Of a DNA stretch of 64,000 nucleotides, positions 52,846-63,893 are shown one piece after another. The position numbers were made by a program, and so were the translations under genes. The notes under the pieces are model-generated. The model did no database searches, had not been told where the DNA came from, and saw nothing but the letters and a program-made list of their open reading frames with translations. Positions within the stretch are counted from its first letter, which is position 1, and each line of letters starts with the position of its first letter. Origin of the DNA: Patescibacteria group bacterium (lineage in GTDB: Bacteria; Patescibacteriota; Gracilibacteria; Absconditabacterales; Absconditicoccaceae); contig JAKJDW010000002.1 of assembly GCA_022705745.1 (NCBI GenBank), positions 1 to 64,000 on the forward strand, written 5' to 3'.

Positions 52846-55800
52846 TTATTGCAAAAATTGTCTTATATTTTCTGGGATAGTTTCACTATATATTGTAGTC
52901 ATACCAAAATCCCAAAGAATAGCTTTTACCTTATCTTTTATATTTAGGTCATTAGCAAAATCCGAAAAATTACAAGGACAAGAAAAGCACTCCTTTGCCG
53001 TTATGTTAGCTTCTTCATCATTAAGTTTATCAACATCAATTTCAGGACATCAATCAGAGTCTTCTATTCCATTGTAATTTTCCGGTATAGTAGGGCAGGC
53101 ATCCAAATGATCTGGTATTCAGTCTCAGTCTTCATCATCAAAATTTATTCCTCCTCAGATTCAAGTTCCCCCTCAAATTCCTCCTCAGATTCAAATTCCT
53201 CCTCAAATTCCTCCTCAGATTCAAGTTCCCCCTCAAATTCCTCCTCAGATTCAAGTTCCTCCTCAAATTCCTCCTCAGATTCAAGTTCCTCCTCAAATTC
53301 CTCCTCAGATTCAAGTTCCTCCTCAGATTCCTCCTCAGATTCCTCCTCAGATTCAAGTTCCTCCTCAGATTCCTCCTCAGATTCCTCCTCAGATTCAAGT
53401 TCCTCCTCACCCTCACCCTCATCCTAAATTATCATTTAATATGTTCGTTATAAACTCATCACATTCGTCTCCCCATCCATTGTTATTCAAGTCCATTTGA
53501 TTTAGATTTACATGAAACGGACAATTATCGAGACCATTATTATTATGCAATAACAAAATTTCTTCGTTTATATTGTCTGATGTAATGGAGCAATCATCTA
53601 ATTCAAACTCAATCAATCATATCAAATTTGGTAATCCATCTCCATCTATATCATCATCACAAATATCAGGAATTCCATCACCATCCATATCACATTCAAA
53701 TTGATCTAGTGTACCATTAAGATTAGCCTCCATACAAATATCATTTTGTGTTACCGTAATAGTAAACACGCTTTCCAAGGATATGTTTCAATCCAAAAAA
53801 ACGATATTTTTAGGTAAATAAACTCATTCTTTTATATATTGATGTTCAAATTTTTTTGGCCAAATATTCAATCAATTAGTAATTTTATTACTATTTCAAT
53901 CTCAATACTTATTAACAATTAGTATAATTTCAGGTAGAACTCATATTTTATTCATAGTAAATTCTACAGTATCAAAAACAGGGAGTATTGTTTTGTTAAC
54001 TGTTGTTATAATAGCATATGAGCTTTCCAAAGAAGCATCTCTAATATTTACTGTTAAAAAATTTTGTAGTTTTCTTCAGTTTTTTAGCAATATATTTTGT
54101 ATTATCACATAAGTCCCCACTTTTTTATAAATATAACCCATATTCAACAAACCATTTTTTATGACTTCTCAATTCCCCATATTCCACTCTATAGAACTTA
54201 TATCCTTTTCCTCAAATCCAAAAATATCTGTTTGCAAGTTTATTGTTTCTCATTTTTTTGGCATAATAGGATTTGCTCTTAAATTACTTCCAATCTCCCC
54301 ATCATCTCCCACCGCAATAATCACATTTGCAACAGAAAGTACTTGATTATTTTTTATTCACTTCAATGTAACCATATAAGATCATTGTGTTTTATATATT
54401 TTTATAACGGGACCTTTGTCAGTCCTTTCTATAATATCGCCCTCTCCCAAATTCCACTCAAATTTGTCAAAAGATCATTTGGTAATTGCAGTAAATTTAA
54501 TTTCAACAGGGGCCATTCACCCTAATTTGTTTGTAGCTATTTGCACACTATAATTTTCTGATGCATTTTTTCCAACAACAATAGTTATCACAGCATGAGC
54601 ATTATTATTAATTCACTCCGCATTGGCTTGAACTTGATATATTCATTCTTCCAAAAAAGTGTTACTTACTTCGCGTCAAACAGCATGATTTCAATCTCAA
54701 AAATCTCGAGTAATTTCTCATTGAACAACTCCTTCCGTAATAGCTTCAAAATTTACAGTCAAAGGGGCATTGGAAGGAATAAAATCACTTTTTATATACA
54801 TTCCCAAATTACTTTGATTTGCTCTACATGCATCTCCTATTCCTTTATTACCCGTATCTTTTTGGTCTGGATTTTTAATGAACAAACAATTATCTATTCA
54901 GCTTTCCCACTTTGATATAATAACTTTTCATAAATCATCTACAATTCCTATGGGGTTTCAAACACCGTCTCAATCAATATCAGAATCACACACATCTCAA
55001 ACTCCATCACCATCAGTATCTTTTTGACTTGGATTATAATGATTTGGGCAATTATCTTCAGCATTTAGTATTCCATCCTTATCATAATCATCATCGAAAT
55101 CACAATCAACTATTTTAAAAACATTATATAAAGTTTTTAAAACATATTCTCAACTTACCAATTCGTGAATTTGTCAGTCTTTAAATTTTTCATGTTCTAC
55201 TATATTATGATCATACAAGATATTCAATTCTCACACAGGCCAATATCATTGTTTGATGGCACCAAAACTCTGCATGCCACATTTGTTTAAGTTGAACATA
55301 CAATACTTGATATATGCTTGCAAAGATTCTTTGTTTGGTAAGATTCAAGATAGTCAATTTTGAGCGTGCATATTTATTATATCTCTGTCGTTTTTATTCA
55401 AATATTCATAAGGATAAGTTCATTTAGTCAATCAATCCATCCATTTTTTTATCTGTCACCAATCAGCTAAATATCTGTTAAATATATATTGATCACTAAT
55501 ATTCAAAACTACTTGTAAAAATTCTCCCACAGTAGTGTTTCTATGTCAACAAAATTTTCAATCACATACAGGGCTGATTCATTGAGGATATCATCTCATC
55601 CAATTATTATCACCAACATATGCTACACAGTAATAATATGGTTTTCAGTTGTAGTATGATGAGCCAAAAATAATATCATCAAAATCTTTTCCTGGTGTTT
55701 CAATAAAGTTCAACCGCCAATTGTTTGTATACTTTTCTATCATCCAATTTGGTGTGTTCACACAATCTTGACAGGAAACGGTATTCAAAAGTCTAGAAAG

Positions 55801-55944
55801 CTCGTATCTGCTTATTTGGTCGCTTTCTAATATCCTATCTACCTCTACTCCTGCAGTTCTTAAATCATTCAAAAATATTTCATAATTTCCCAATGAAATT
55901 CATAAAAATACAAAAAACACAAACATTAAGCATATTTTTTTCAT
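52846..55944 (-). CDS. Large secreted protein with PKD-like and calcium-binding repeats and Gly-rich array
   Basis: The 1032-residue product starts with a signal peptide (MKKICLMFVFFVFLGISLG). Then come about 250 residues without known domain, TSP3/EF-type calcium repeats (DFDDDYDKDGILNAEDNCPN, SQKDTDGDGVGDVCDSDIDGDG near 300), several PKD-like segments (LTVNFEAITEGVVQGEITRDFGDG; VEIKFTAITKGSFDKFEWNLGEG; SSIEWNMGNGEVIKNG), a second calcium repeat (FECDMDGDGIPDICDDDIDG near 760), a Gly-rich stretch of about 90 residues and a third calcium repeat before a Cys-containing end. Likely a surface adhesin. It is in one frame only if UGA = Gly, and the stop is TAA. Confidence 0.85.
53147..53422 (-). 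repeat. Minisatellite encoding (G-G-G-[I/T]-G-[I/T])n with UGA
   Basis: On the + strand units like 'cctcctcagattcaagttc' and 'cctcctcaaattc' recur about 18 times. On the coding strand they read as runs of Gly with Ile/Thr, the glycines written as TGA and GGA/GGG. A standard-code reader would see stops on this strand and instead a false Ser/Asp-rich frame on the other. Confidence 0.85.
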
Positions 55945-56129
55945 TATTTTTTTGATATATATTTGTACCATAACAGTTGTCATATCTGCTTTATAATATA
56001 AATATATGATACAATATTTATTATAAATAAAAAAATTTTTTTTTCAAAATCTTATGACTTTTTTCCAAATATGGATTGACTTTATCGCTTATTTAGTTTT
56101 TGTTTGTCAATCTTTTACCCTAACTCCCG

Positions 56130-56966
56130 TTATTTATTTTCTAGTTTACTAGAGTCGGCCAAAACTTCATCATAATACTCAAAAATTGCTACATTGTCAA
56201 ATGTGGTTTTTTCTAAAAATTCGCATAATTCTTGAAAATTTTCCTCAGTTTCTCCAGGAAATCATACAATAATATTTGTCCTAACAAACCTAGTTTCAAA
56301 GTTTTTTTCGATGAAATTTAATAGATTCTTTATATGTTTTTGATCATAAAATCTTCACATGTTTTTCAAAATATTTTCACTAATATGTTGTAGTGGAATA
56401 TCAAAATACGGAATAAATTTTTTAAATTTTTTTAATTTTTCCAACTGTTTCAGAGTTAAAACATCTGGATATAGATACAATATTCTATACATCCAGTCTC
56501 ATTCTATTTTCTCCAGTTCTTCCAATAATTCAAAAAGCATCGCTTTGCCATATAGATCTACTCAATATTTATTTGTGTCTTGAGCTATCAAAATAATTTC
56601 TTCTATCCCAGTATTTAGCATGTTTTGCACCTCTTGTACAATTTCTTCTATTGGCAAAGATTTTTGTTTTCATCTAATTTTTGGGATGATGCAAAAAGTA
56701 CATTTGTTGTTACATCACTCAGCTATTTTCAAATATTCAAATTTATATTTAGCATTTGTATAAGCTCTAACTCAGCTATATAAAACACTTTCTTTCAACT
56801 TTTCACCATCATATCAATCAATCAAATTTTCTATTGAAATATTGTTCCAGTCACTTCGTGAAAGAAAATGTATATTTTTGTTATCCAAAATATTTTTCCA
56901 TATTTTTTTTCTTTTTCATCCATCTGAGTAGTATCCAAATTTTCAAAGTGATACATTCTGATCGTC
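56130..56966 (-). pseudogene. Radical-SAM methylthiotransferase remnant (RimO/MiaB-like)
   Basis: The readable frame has the radical-SAM core [20 protein letters not shown] (Cys-x3-Cys-x2-Cys), SLPIEEIVQEVQNMLNTGIEEIILIAQDTNKYG, YRILYLYPD, FDIPLQHISENILKNMGR and RTNIIVGFPGETEENF. Only the last about 90 residues before the core remain of the N-terminal UPF0004 domain, and no ATG, GTG or good start is found; a TAG closes the frame at 56967. The end (VAIFEYYDEVLADSSKLENK) stops at the 'ft YS.e.gT.A..l' position, so the TRAM domain is missing. Both ends are therefore lost, though the core may still be translated from a TTG. Confidence 0.7.
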
Positions 56967-57053
56967 CTAAAAAAAGAGGATAAAAGCACTTTATTTTGAT
57001 CTTTTTTTCTTTAGAATGGAAGAGTAGAAATTTTACTATCCTATTTTTTGTAA

Positions 57054-57971
57054 ATGCAAATTCTTATAAAAACTCCTTTTCACAATAATAATAAATATTT
57101 ACCACATCTCTTGGAGCATTGTGTACTTCATGACCAAAATATAGAAATCCAATTACATTTTTCAGACATATATGCTTATACAAGTACAGGATATACATGA
57201 TTTGAACGAGAACATATTCCTATAAAAAAGATTGTGGATTTTTTGGAAACTCCGATAACTTACGAAAGTTTTGTATTACATCAAAAAGTTATAAAAAACG
57301 AGCTTTGTGCTCCATCTTTTTGACAAAAAGTTTATGAAAAAACACTTCAAAAGATTTTTAATAAAAATATTTTTACAAATACTGTTGATGATATTACTTT
57401 TGATGAAGTGCTTGCTTACCAAAAAACTCGATATCAAGAATCTAATATGATTTTTATCAAAGAAAATTGAATGATAGATACTACAGGATGAAAATGAAAA
57501 AACCTTCAAACCAATGTTGATATGTCCAGTTTCTGTTATCCAGAATATTGTTCATTTAGTTATCAAAAAGAAAAACAGCATGTGCTAGTCCTTAAAAATC
57601 AATGTCCAAGTTCTATTTTGATATTAGATTTTTTTTGAGCCTTTTGTGAAGAGCTTTGTTATATTGAAGAAATAAAAAAATGAAAATATTTTTCGGAATG
57701 ATTCCAGTATTCTTTTACTGATCAGTGATTTTTGATATCCAAAGAAGATGGTTTTCCTAAATTTACAAAAATAAAATTGAAAAATTTTTTTGATGTTTTC
57801 AAAAATTATTATTGTGAGAAAATCGTAGTGTGAGCAAAAAGAGCTTTTATACCACATATTGCACTTTTTTTTGACCTTTATATTTCAGAAAAAGAACATC
57901 AAAATCTAATCCAATCCCTTGATTTTTCAAAAATTCTTGAATTGGCAAAAATATTTAAGCTATTGAAATAA
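57054..57971 (+). CDS. Diverged M16-like (insulinase family) protein
   Basis: The 305-residue product begins MQILIKTPFHNNNKYLPHLLEHCVLH; HLLEH at residues 18-22 is the inverted zinc motif HxxEH of M16 peptidases, and the C-terminal glutamate region might be ELCAPSFGQKVYEK. Residues about 105-150 (YEKTLQKIFNKNIFTNTVDD with EVLAYQKTRYQESNMIFI) resemble the M16 'l...d..afh.k.Y.psNm.l.v' segment. The rest is diverged. M16 enzymes are usually 400-450 residues, so it would be a short form. No signal peptide. UGA is used throughout. Divergent from the RimO/MiaB remnant. Confidence 0.55.
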
Positions 57972-58044
57972 GTTCTACTATATAATCAGAAATATTAATT
58001 CATCCAAATCACATTCAGTAAATATTGTTATTATTGATTTTTTA

Positions 58045-58284
58045 TTATTTCAGTTCCTTTAATTTACCATCGTCTATTAGTAATAAAAGAACTCAAATCG
58101 TTGTAGAAAAAATAGCACTAACAAATGGAAGTGTAGGGAAAAGGTAAAGATCCAACATTGTCCAAACTCCCCTCCAGACCATAATAACACTAATACAGGT
58201 GATAAAAAGCGCAAAGTTCTCTCTTTTTGTCCTAATTTGTATGAGTTTTTTTTTAAATATTTGCCATTTGGTGTTATTTTTCAT
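58045..58284 (-). CDS. Small two-helix membrane protein
   Basis: The 79-residue product has two hydrophobic helices (about 25-42 ALFITCISVIMVWRGVWTML and 48-70 LFPTLPFVSAIFSTTIGVLL) after a basic cytosolic head (KWQIFKKKLIQIRTKREN). A UGA (TTIGVLL) joins the halves. 'VWRGVWTMLDLYLF' is a pattern seen in small CPR membrane proteins; no function is known. Confidence 0.65.
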
Positions 58285-58544
58285 TTATTATAGCTAACAC
58301 AGTAAAACTTTTTTGTTATAAGTAGTCTACCTTAAATAAGCATATTTAATAGAGTCTATCTAGATATCCAATTTATGCAAACTGCTACTATTGCTATTGT
58401 GTAGACAACCTAATTATATTTAAAATTTTTTTTTGTCAAATTTAAGAGAGGAGTTTTTTTATTTTTTTATAAAACTGTTGTGTTGATTTTTTAGTTTAAA
58501 TTTATAATCTATTTTTCATATTTTTTATTTTCAAATCCGAACTC
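58285..58544. other. Intergenic, AT-rich
   Basis: About 260 bp with no coding frame or repeat recognised. It lies between divergent genes and presumably holds both promoters. Confidence 0.5.
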
Positions 58545-59750
58545 ATGATCGGAGCATTTATTCTATTAATAGTTTGATTGCTTATACTATGATTTGCTGC
58601 AAATCATTTGATCAATTCAAGTGTTAGAGTGGCAAAGTATTTCAATGTATCTGCACTATTTATCTGACTCACAATAATAGCGACATGAACATCAGCACCA
58701 GAATTATTTTTATCTGCTATGGCGGCTTTAAACTGAAATGGTGCACTTTCCGTTTGAAATGTAATATGATCAAACATCTTCAATCTTTGATTTATATTAT
58801 GACTTAGTGCGATTATTGCTCCAATATTGATACAAAAAAAATTGGTATATAGAGATTGAATTTTTTTGTTATTTATCACAGGATTAATTTTTGTGATGCT
58901 TCGAGATCAAACAGTTCTACGACGAGAGTGAGCAATTTTATTATGACTGTTGGTAGCTTACAATGCTTATTTATGGATCAAAAGAGATGCTCCGACAGAA
59001 GATGCAGAAGTTCCAACTTTACCAAAACTAAAAAATTTTATTAGTCTATTTGTGTCTATAGTCATACTGTCAGTTATTAGTTCTCAAGCTTTGGCAGATT
59101 GAAATCCCGATATCTCTTTTTGAATTTCTTTTTACTCAAAAATATTTTTATGATTTTTAGTTTTGTTGTTTATATTTACAGTTATCAAAAAAAATATCCC
59201 ATGTTTCAATAAAAATACAAATGGAATTTGGCTTACAATTCTAAAGCTAATTGCTAGTTTGTGACTACTAGTTCTCGCTTCTCATCATGTTGTAAATGCT
59301 GCTATTTATATAGCACAAGTATTTTGATTATCAGAACGAGCTATTTGAGCAACTATCGTTGCTGCAGGTACAAGTCTACCAGAAATTGCTGCTACAGTAG
59401 CTGCAATAATCAAAAAGAATTATGATATGGGAGTTGGAAATGTGATCTGATCAGATATTTTCAATATTTTATGAATCATCTGAATTAGTTCTATTATTTC
59501 ATCACCGCTAACTCTTAAATCTACTTGTCTATTCAATTCAGACTGTAATGCAGGATTCCTTTCTATGTTATTTAGAGACAACATATTTTCAGTATTAATT
59601 CTTTTTGCTACATTAATTATCACACTGATTTTTATGAGAACAAAATGGAGATTGTCCAAAACAGAATGAATATTTTTGTTTCTTTTCGCCTTATTGAGAA
59701 TGGTGTTTGAAATCAATCCAAATTTCTTTGCTAGAATATTTGGAGGATAG
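58545..59750 (+). CDS. Cation/calcium exchanger (CaCA superfamily, YrbG-like)
   Basis: The 401-residue product has ten or more membrane helices and the two inverted alpha repeats of the family: LTIIATGTSAPELFLSAMAA followed by GNVIGSNIFNLGFIL (about 45-90), and ATIVAAGTSLPEIAATVAAI followed by GNVIGSDIFNILGIIGI (about 265-310). The G-T-S-x-P-E and G-N-x-x-G-S-[ND]-x-F-N motifs carry the ion-binding Glu and Asn/Asp. It likely exchanges Na+ or H+ for Ca2+ across the inner membrane. Many motif glycines are UGA. Complete. Confidence 0.93.
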
Positions 59751-59905
59751 TTGCATAGGTCATATTAAACCTGTAGGGTAACATTTTAATACAGAATGGT
59801 TTTTCTACAAATAGTTTTTTTGGAATAATAGCACTCAATGATAACGATATTGTACAGTAAACTCTCTCCTCCTTCTTGCTTCTTTATAAAAGAAACTTAT
59901 GGAGC

Positions 59906-59939
59906 ATAATCCACAAATTCACTTGATTTTGTGGATTAT
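59906..59939. terminator. 12-bp perfect inverted repeat
   Basis: ATAATCCACAAA (59906-59917) pairs perfectly with TTTGTGGATTAT (59928-59939) around a 10-nt loop. No T-run follows, so it may be a weak terminator of the exchanger gene or an operator 40 bp before the next gene's ATG. Confidence 0.55.
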
Positions 59940-59979
59940 AATCTATATAATAAAACTGCATTTATTTTTTTTATAAAAA

Positions 59980-61104
59980 ATGGAATTTACAAGAATAATT
60001 GAAAAAGAGCTTTTGGAGAACTGTTTTAAGTGAAAAGCTATTATTATTTATGGTGCTAGGCAGGTTGGTAAGACAACATTATGTAAAAAACTTTGGTGAA
60101 ATTATGCTAAAACTTTGTATGTTACGGGAGATGATTTTTCAGTAGTACAATTTTTAACAGGTATTTCTCTTGTTAAACTTGAGCAATGGCTTAAAGGGTA
60201 TCGTATTTTAATTATCGATGAGGCACAAAAAATTAAAGAAATTGGTAATACCATTAAGCTTATTGTAGATAATATCCCAGAAATACAAGTAATAGCAACA
60301 GGCTCTTCTGCTTTTGATCTTGCAAATAATATACAAGAATCTTTAACATGAAGGGTTAAAACTTTTCATTTACATCCTTTGAGTTTAGAAGAAATTTGGG
60401 CTGAAGTGCCAATTCATCAACATAAAGAATTATTAGAGCAAAGGTTGTTATATGGTATGTACCCTCGTAGTGTAATTACTAATGATGCTCAAGAACTTTT
60501 TGAACTTGTTCAATCTTACGCATACAAAGATATTTTTCTTTATGAAAGTCTAAGAAAACCAGATCTTATTGTTAAATTACTTCAAGCACTCGCTTTACAA
60601 ATTGGATCTGAAGTCTCTTTTAATGAATTAAGTCAGCTTTTAGCAGTAGATGTTAAAACAGTACAAAAATATATAGGGCTTTTGGAGCAGGCTTTTATCA
60701 TTTTCCGTCTTCCTTCATTTGCTCGTAATTTGAGAAATGAACTTAAAAGAGGACAAAAAATTTATTTTTGGGATATAGGGGTAAGAAACGGAATTTTGAG
60801 AAATGTACAAGCAATAGCGAGTAGGACCGATCTTGGACACCTTTGGGAAAACTTTATTATTGCTGAAAGGATAAAATTCCTTCAAAATCACCGTTTGCCC
60901 TATCATAGTTTTTTTTGGAGAACAACTAGTGGATCTGAATTAGATTATTTGGAAACAGACTTTGCTAATCTTATTGCTAGCTATGAGATAAAATGGTCTC
61001 CTAAAAGACAAGCTAAACTTCCAGTTAGTTTTCAAGAACAATATCCTGATGCGAGCTATCGTGTTATTAGTCCAGATAATGCTTATTCGTGGGTTTCTAA
61101 TTAG
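59980..61104 (+). CDS. AAA_14/DUF4143 family ATPase
   Basis: The 374-residue product has Walker A IIIYGARQVGKTTLCKKLWG (about 20-38), Walker B RILIIDEAQKIKEIGNTIK, sensor VIATGSSAFDLANNI, a winged-helix part (LSQLLAVDVKTVQKYIGLLE) and the DUF4143 nuclease-like domain: KIYFWDIGVRNGIL, LGHLWENFIIAERIK, FFWRTTSGSELDYL, ASYEIKWSPKRQ. Family members are common in accessory regions and function unknown, possibly defence or toxin related. Only three UGA codons occur, all in the first 125 residues, against about 17 GGN, unlike most neighbours, which suggests recent acquisition. Confidence 0.9.
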
Positions 61105-61479
61105 ATGTAGATGTTTTTTTTTAAGGGATTTTTCAGCTTCGCTCGAAATGATAGGTTAATAAATCCCTCTATCTCTTTAAAAAGAGAAACAGTTTTTTTG
61201 TTCCTCCCACTTATGGTTCAAATCTCCCTTACTCCCTGACTTCTTTGTCGGGGACTCCGCTTCGCTTTGCGAGGAAGGACGGCATTGTTGCATTTCTTGA
61301 GAGGTTGTTGGCTCGAAATGATAGTTTGTAGTGTCCGTTTTTCAAGGACTTTTTTCAATAAACTAACTGAAATGTTTCTTATACTATATAATTTATTACA
61401 AATCATTAAAAAACCAACTCTCTTCCCTTTCATTTAGCATAAAAATATATAATATAATAAAACATTTTACCATAATATA
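61105..61479. other. Intergenic with higher GC, no gene recognised
   Basis: It contains 'cagcttcgctcgaaatgata' and again 'ggctcgaaatgatag' (repeat near 61135 and 61311), and 'ctccgcttcgctttgcgagg'. No frame is convincing. It looks like degraded foreign sequence next to the AAA_14 gene. Confidence 0.5.
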
Positions 61480-62262
61480 ATGTTGTTTATGACAAAACAT
61501 CCCAATCTAAAAGACTTTTTACCAAAAAATAAGGATTCGAAACCTTTACCTTTTATAGATCATCTTTTATCAAAACTGGATGAACATATTTCCAAAAATT
61601 GAAAAATTTTGATTTTAACTCTTACCAAAAAGTCTAGTGAGGAAATTACAAACTATCTCGTTTCCAAATGATACAAAGCCTACTATTTGCACAGTGAAAT
61701 AGTAACTATGGATCGTTGGGAGATTCTAAAAAAGCTCAAAACTTGAGAAATAGATATTATAGTATGAGTCAATTTATTGAGAGAATGAATAGACTTGCCC
61801 GAGGTTTCTTTTCTTGCTATATTAGATGCTGACAAAGAATGATTTCTTCGTTCTTCGACTTCTCTTATCCAAATCATTGGTCGTGCCTCTAGAAATCCAA
61901 ACTCTGAGGTTGTCCTTTATGCTGATCAATTCACTGAATCTATGATTAAATCTCTGCGAGAAACTTATCGTCGTAGAAAAATTCAAGACGAGTTCAATAA
62001 AAAATATAATATTACTCCCAAAAAAGCTACATCAAATATCAAAGATTTAGAGTCAGTAAGGACAGATCAAGACTTAGGTCAACATTTTTCTGCTATTACA
62101 AAATGAAAGGTTAAAAGACTCAAAAGAATGACAAAGAAAGAAAAAGAATTTATCTCCAAAAATCTCAAGAAACAAATGGATTTGGCAATCAAAGAATGGA
62201 GGTTTGAGGATGCTACCGTTATTCGTGATCAGATCAAAGAGCTAGAGGAGGGGATTGTTTAG
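61480..62262 (+). CDS. uvrB: C-terminal half of excinuclease subunit UvrB
   Basis: The 260-residue product corresponds to the last part of UvrB: the second helicase domain ([95 protein letters not shown]) and the UVR motif at the end (LKKQMDLAIKEWRFEDATVIRDQIKEL). Motifs I-III and the beta-hairpin of the first about 400 residues are missing; upstream no such sequence can be read. It starts at ATG 61480 (a second ATG is at 61489). Either a stand-alone derivative or a remnant beside another uvrB copy. Confidence 0.82.
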
Positions 62263-62396
62263 ATACATAATTTAACAAAAAAGAGTTTATACATAAATTT
62301 TATATGAAAAATTAATGGAATAGGTTCATAGAAATAAAAAACAGTAGATATTGTTATTGTTTTTTATCACATAAATATTTTAATATCAAAAATTTA
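62263..62396. other. Intergenic between convergent genes
   Basis: AT-rich spacer of about 135 bp with no coding frame or strong hairpin. Confidence 0.45.
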
Positions 62397-62882
62397 TTAA
62401 GAAATAAACATACTTCGAATTATTCTCACTATAACATAGGCAAAACTTATTACCAATATTCATGTGACAACCTTTCATATAGTTGAATTAAATTTAAGAT
62501 GTTCTGTAGCTTTTTTGTATCCATAGTAAATTATCATAAGGGCTCACACCAGCAAAGCCAATTGTCAGACAAATTTTACAAGATATACAGCATAGTCCAA
62601 AATAGTATCCCAAGTCATTACCCCAGTCGCAAACTGTTCTCCTATCTTTAAACTTCATCATACACGAACTCTTTTTCAATCTACTATATTCTCTGGTCAA
62701 TATGCAGTATCTTTGTATTTTTTCCATACACTTCATCACTCTCTAATATTATCAACAACAGCTCCTACGGCAGATGCAGATGATTCCGTTTCTGGTATTA
62801 CTTCAAATCAAACTTGAGCAATAGCAATAGTGCTAAATCCAGCTATTATAACTGACAATAGTGCAATAATTTTTTTTATCAT
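62397..62882 (-). CDS. TrbC/VirB2-like pilin or membrane protein
   Basis: The 161-residue product has a signal peptide (MIKKIIALLSVIIAGFSTIA), an extracytoplasmic part, then two hydrophobic helices: WDTILDYAVYLVKFVGQLAL then LVGALMIIYYGYKKATEHLK, and TIGKVVTGILVISFAYVIVRI. The layout signal-TM-short charged turn-TM matches TrbC/VirB2 pilin-like proteins widespread in CPR. Eleven or more UGA codons fall in it. It sits 26 bp downstream of another secreted protein gene, so the two may form an operon. Confidence 0.75.
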
Positions 62883-62908
62883 TTTAAATTTGTTATATTA
62901 TAAATTTA

Positions 62909-63799
62909 TTAGCTACAATTTGGTGTTAGTTCTACAACAGCTTTATTTATTTCAGCAAAAGTAGTTTTCATATTAAATATCAATTGTTGTAATTCTAGTA
63001 TCTTATTTTGTAAAAAGTATTTGCTTAAATAAGAATTAATATTTGTATGTAATAATATTCATCACTTTTGTGATATAATTATATTAGTATATTCGTATTC
63101 GTTTTTAATTCTTTGATCAACTAAAGATTTGCACTTGTTATAAGCATCATAAAGTTTGCTGTAATCTAATTTGTCATCGCCACTTATTTTATTTATATAG
63201 ATAAATATACTACTTTCGCATACTCAATTATATCTTTCCTTTAAAGTTCGGTCTTGATAATTTTCAAATGTTTTTTCACTTCGTGGTATATTAGAACTAG
63301 CTGGTAATCTAGGTAATATACTATCGTTATTTACAGTCCAGTATTTTTTATATTGATTTACAATATTCAAAGGTATACTTCATTTAGTTAGATTTCCTTG
63401 TTCCGTTATAAAATCTCTTCGTTCCTTACCAATAGGATCAGGTTCCAATCCATAAATTAAATCTTCTCCATTTTTATTTTTTTCCTTGGCATCAAGCCTT
63501 CTTAGTGAAACATCTAATATGTGATCAAGTAAATATAAAGATGATGGAACTCCTGTAGTTCGATTTATATTATTGCAATAATTGTATTTTCATTCATCAT
63601 TAATTTTACAGCAAAAAATCTGCAAATTTTCCACGGCTTTTTCAAAAGCTTTTTTGGGCAAAATATTGTCAAAATTTCGTTTTTTTGTTATCATTGGAAT
63701 TCAATCGGTACCATTAATTACTGCATTACAGTCGTTTGCACTACTTATTCCAACGAAAGCAAACATAATCAAGAATATAATAACTATTTTTTTCATCAT
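62909..63799 (-). CDS. Secreted protein of unknown function
   Basis: The 296-residue product has a signal peptide (KKIVIIFLIMFAFVGISSAN). The mature part has several Cys (NDCNAVI, IFCCKINDEGKYNYCNN, VCESSIF, YNKCKSL, TPNCS) and a long helical C-terminal half (KNEYEYTNIIISQKGGILLH to the end). No family recognised. Two in-frame ATGs exist (63799 and 63796). It is the first gene of a possible operon with the pilin-like gene; the region upstream is AT-rich. Confidence 0.68.
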
Positions 63800-63893
63800 T
63801 ATTTTTTAAATTAAAACTTTATATCTACTATTATTATAATATATTTTTTGTTTTTTGCAAATTTTTCACCAAATCAAATAATTCATTTTTTTA

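Noticed and set aside
53147-53422. CRISPR array
   Set aside because: Units are 12-18 bp, directly contiguous without unique spacers, and lie inside a coding frame.
53107-53427. Ser/Asp-repeat protein (SD-adhesin-like) on the + strand
   Set aside because: It is the antisense shadow of the UGA-coded glycine array; the minus strand has an uninterrupted 1032-codon frame with signal peptide and calcium repeats around it.
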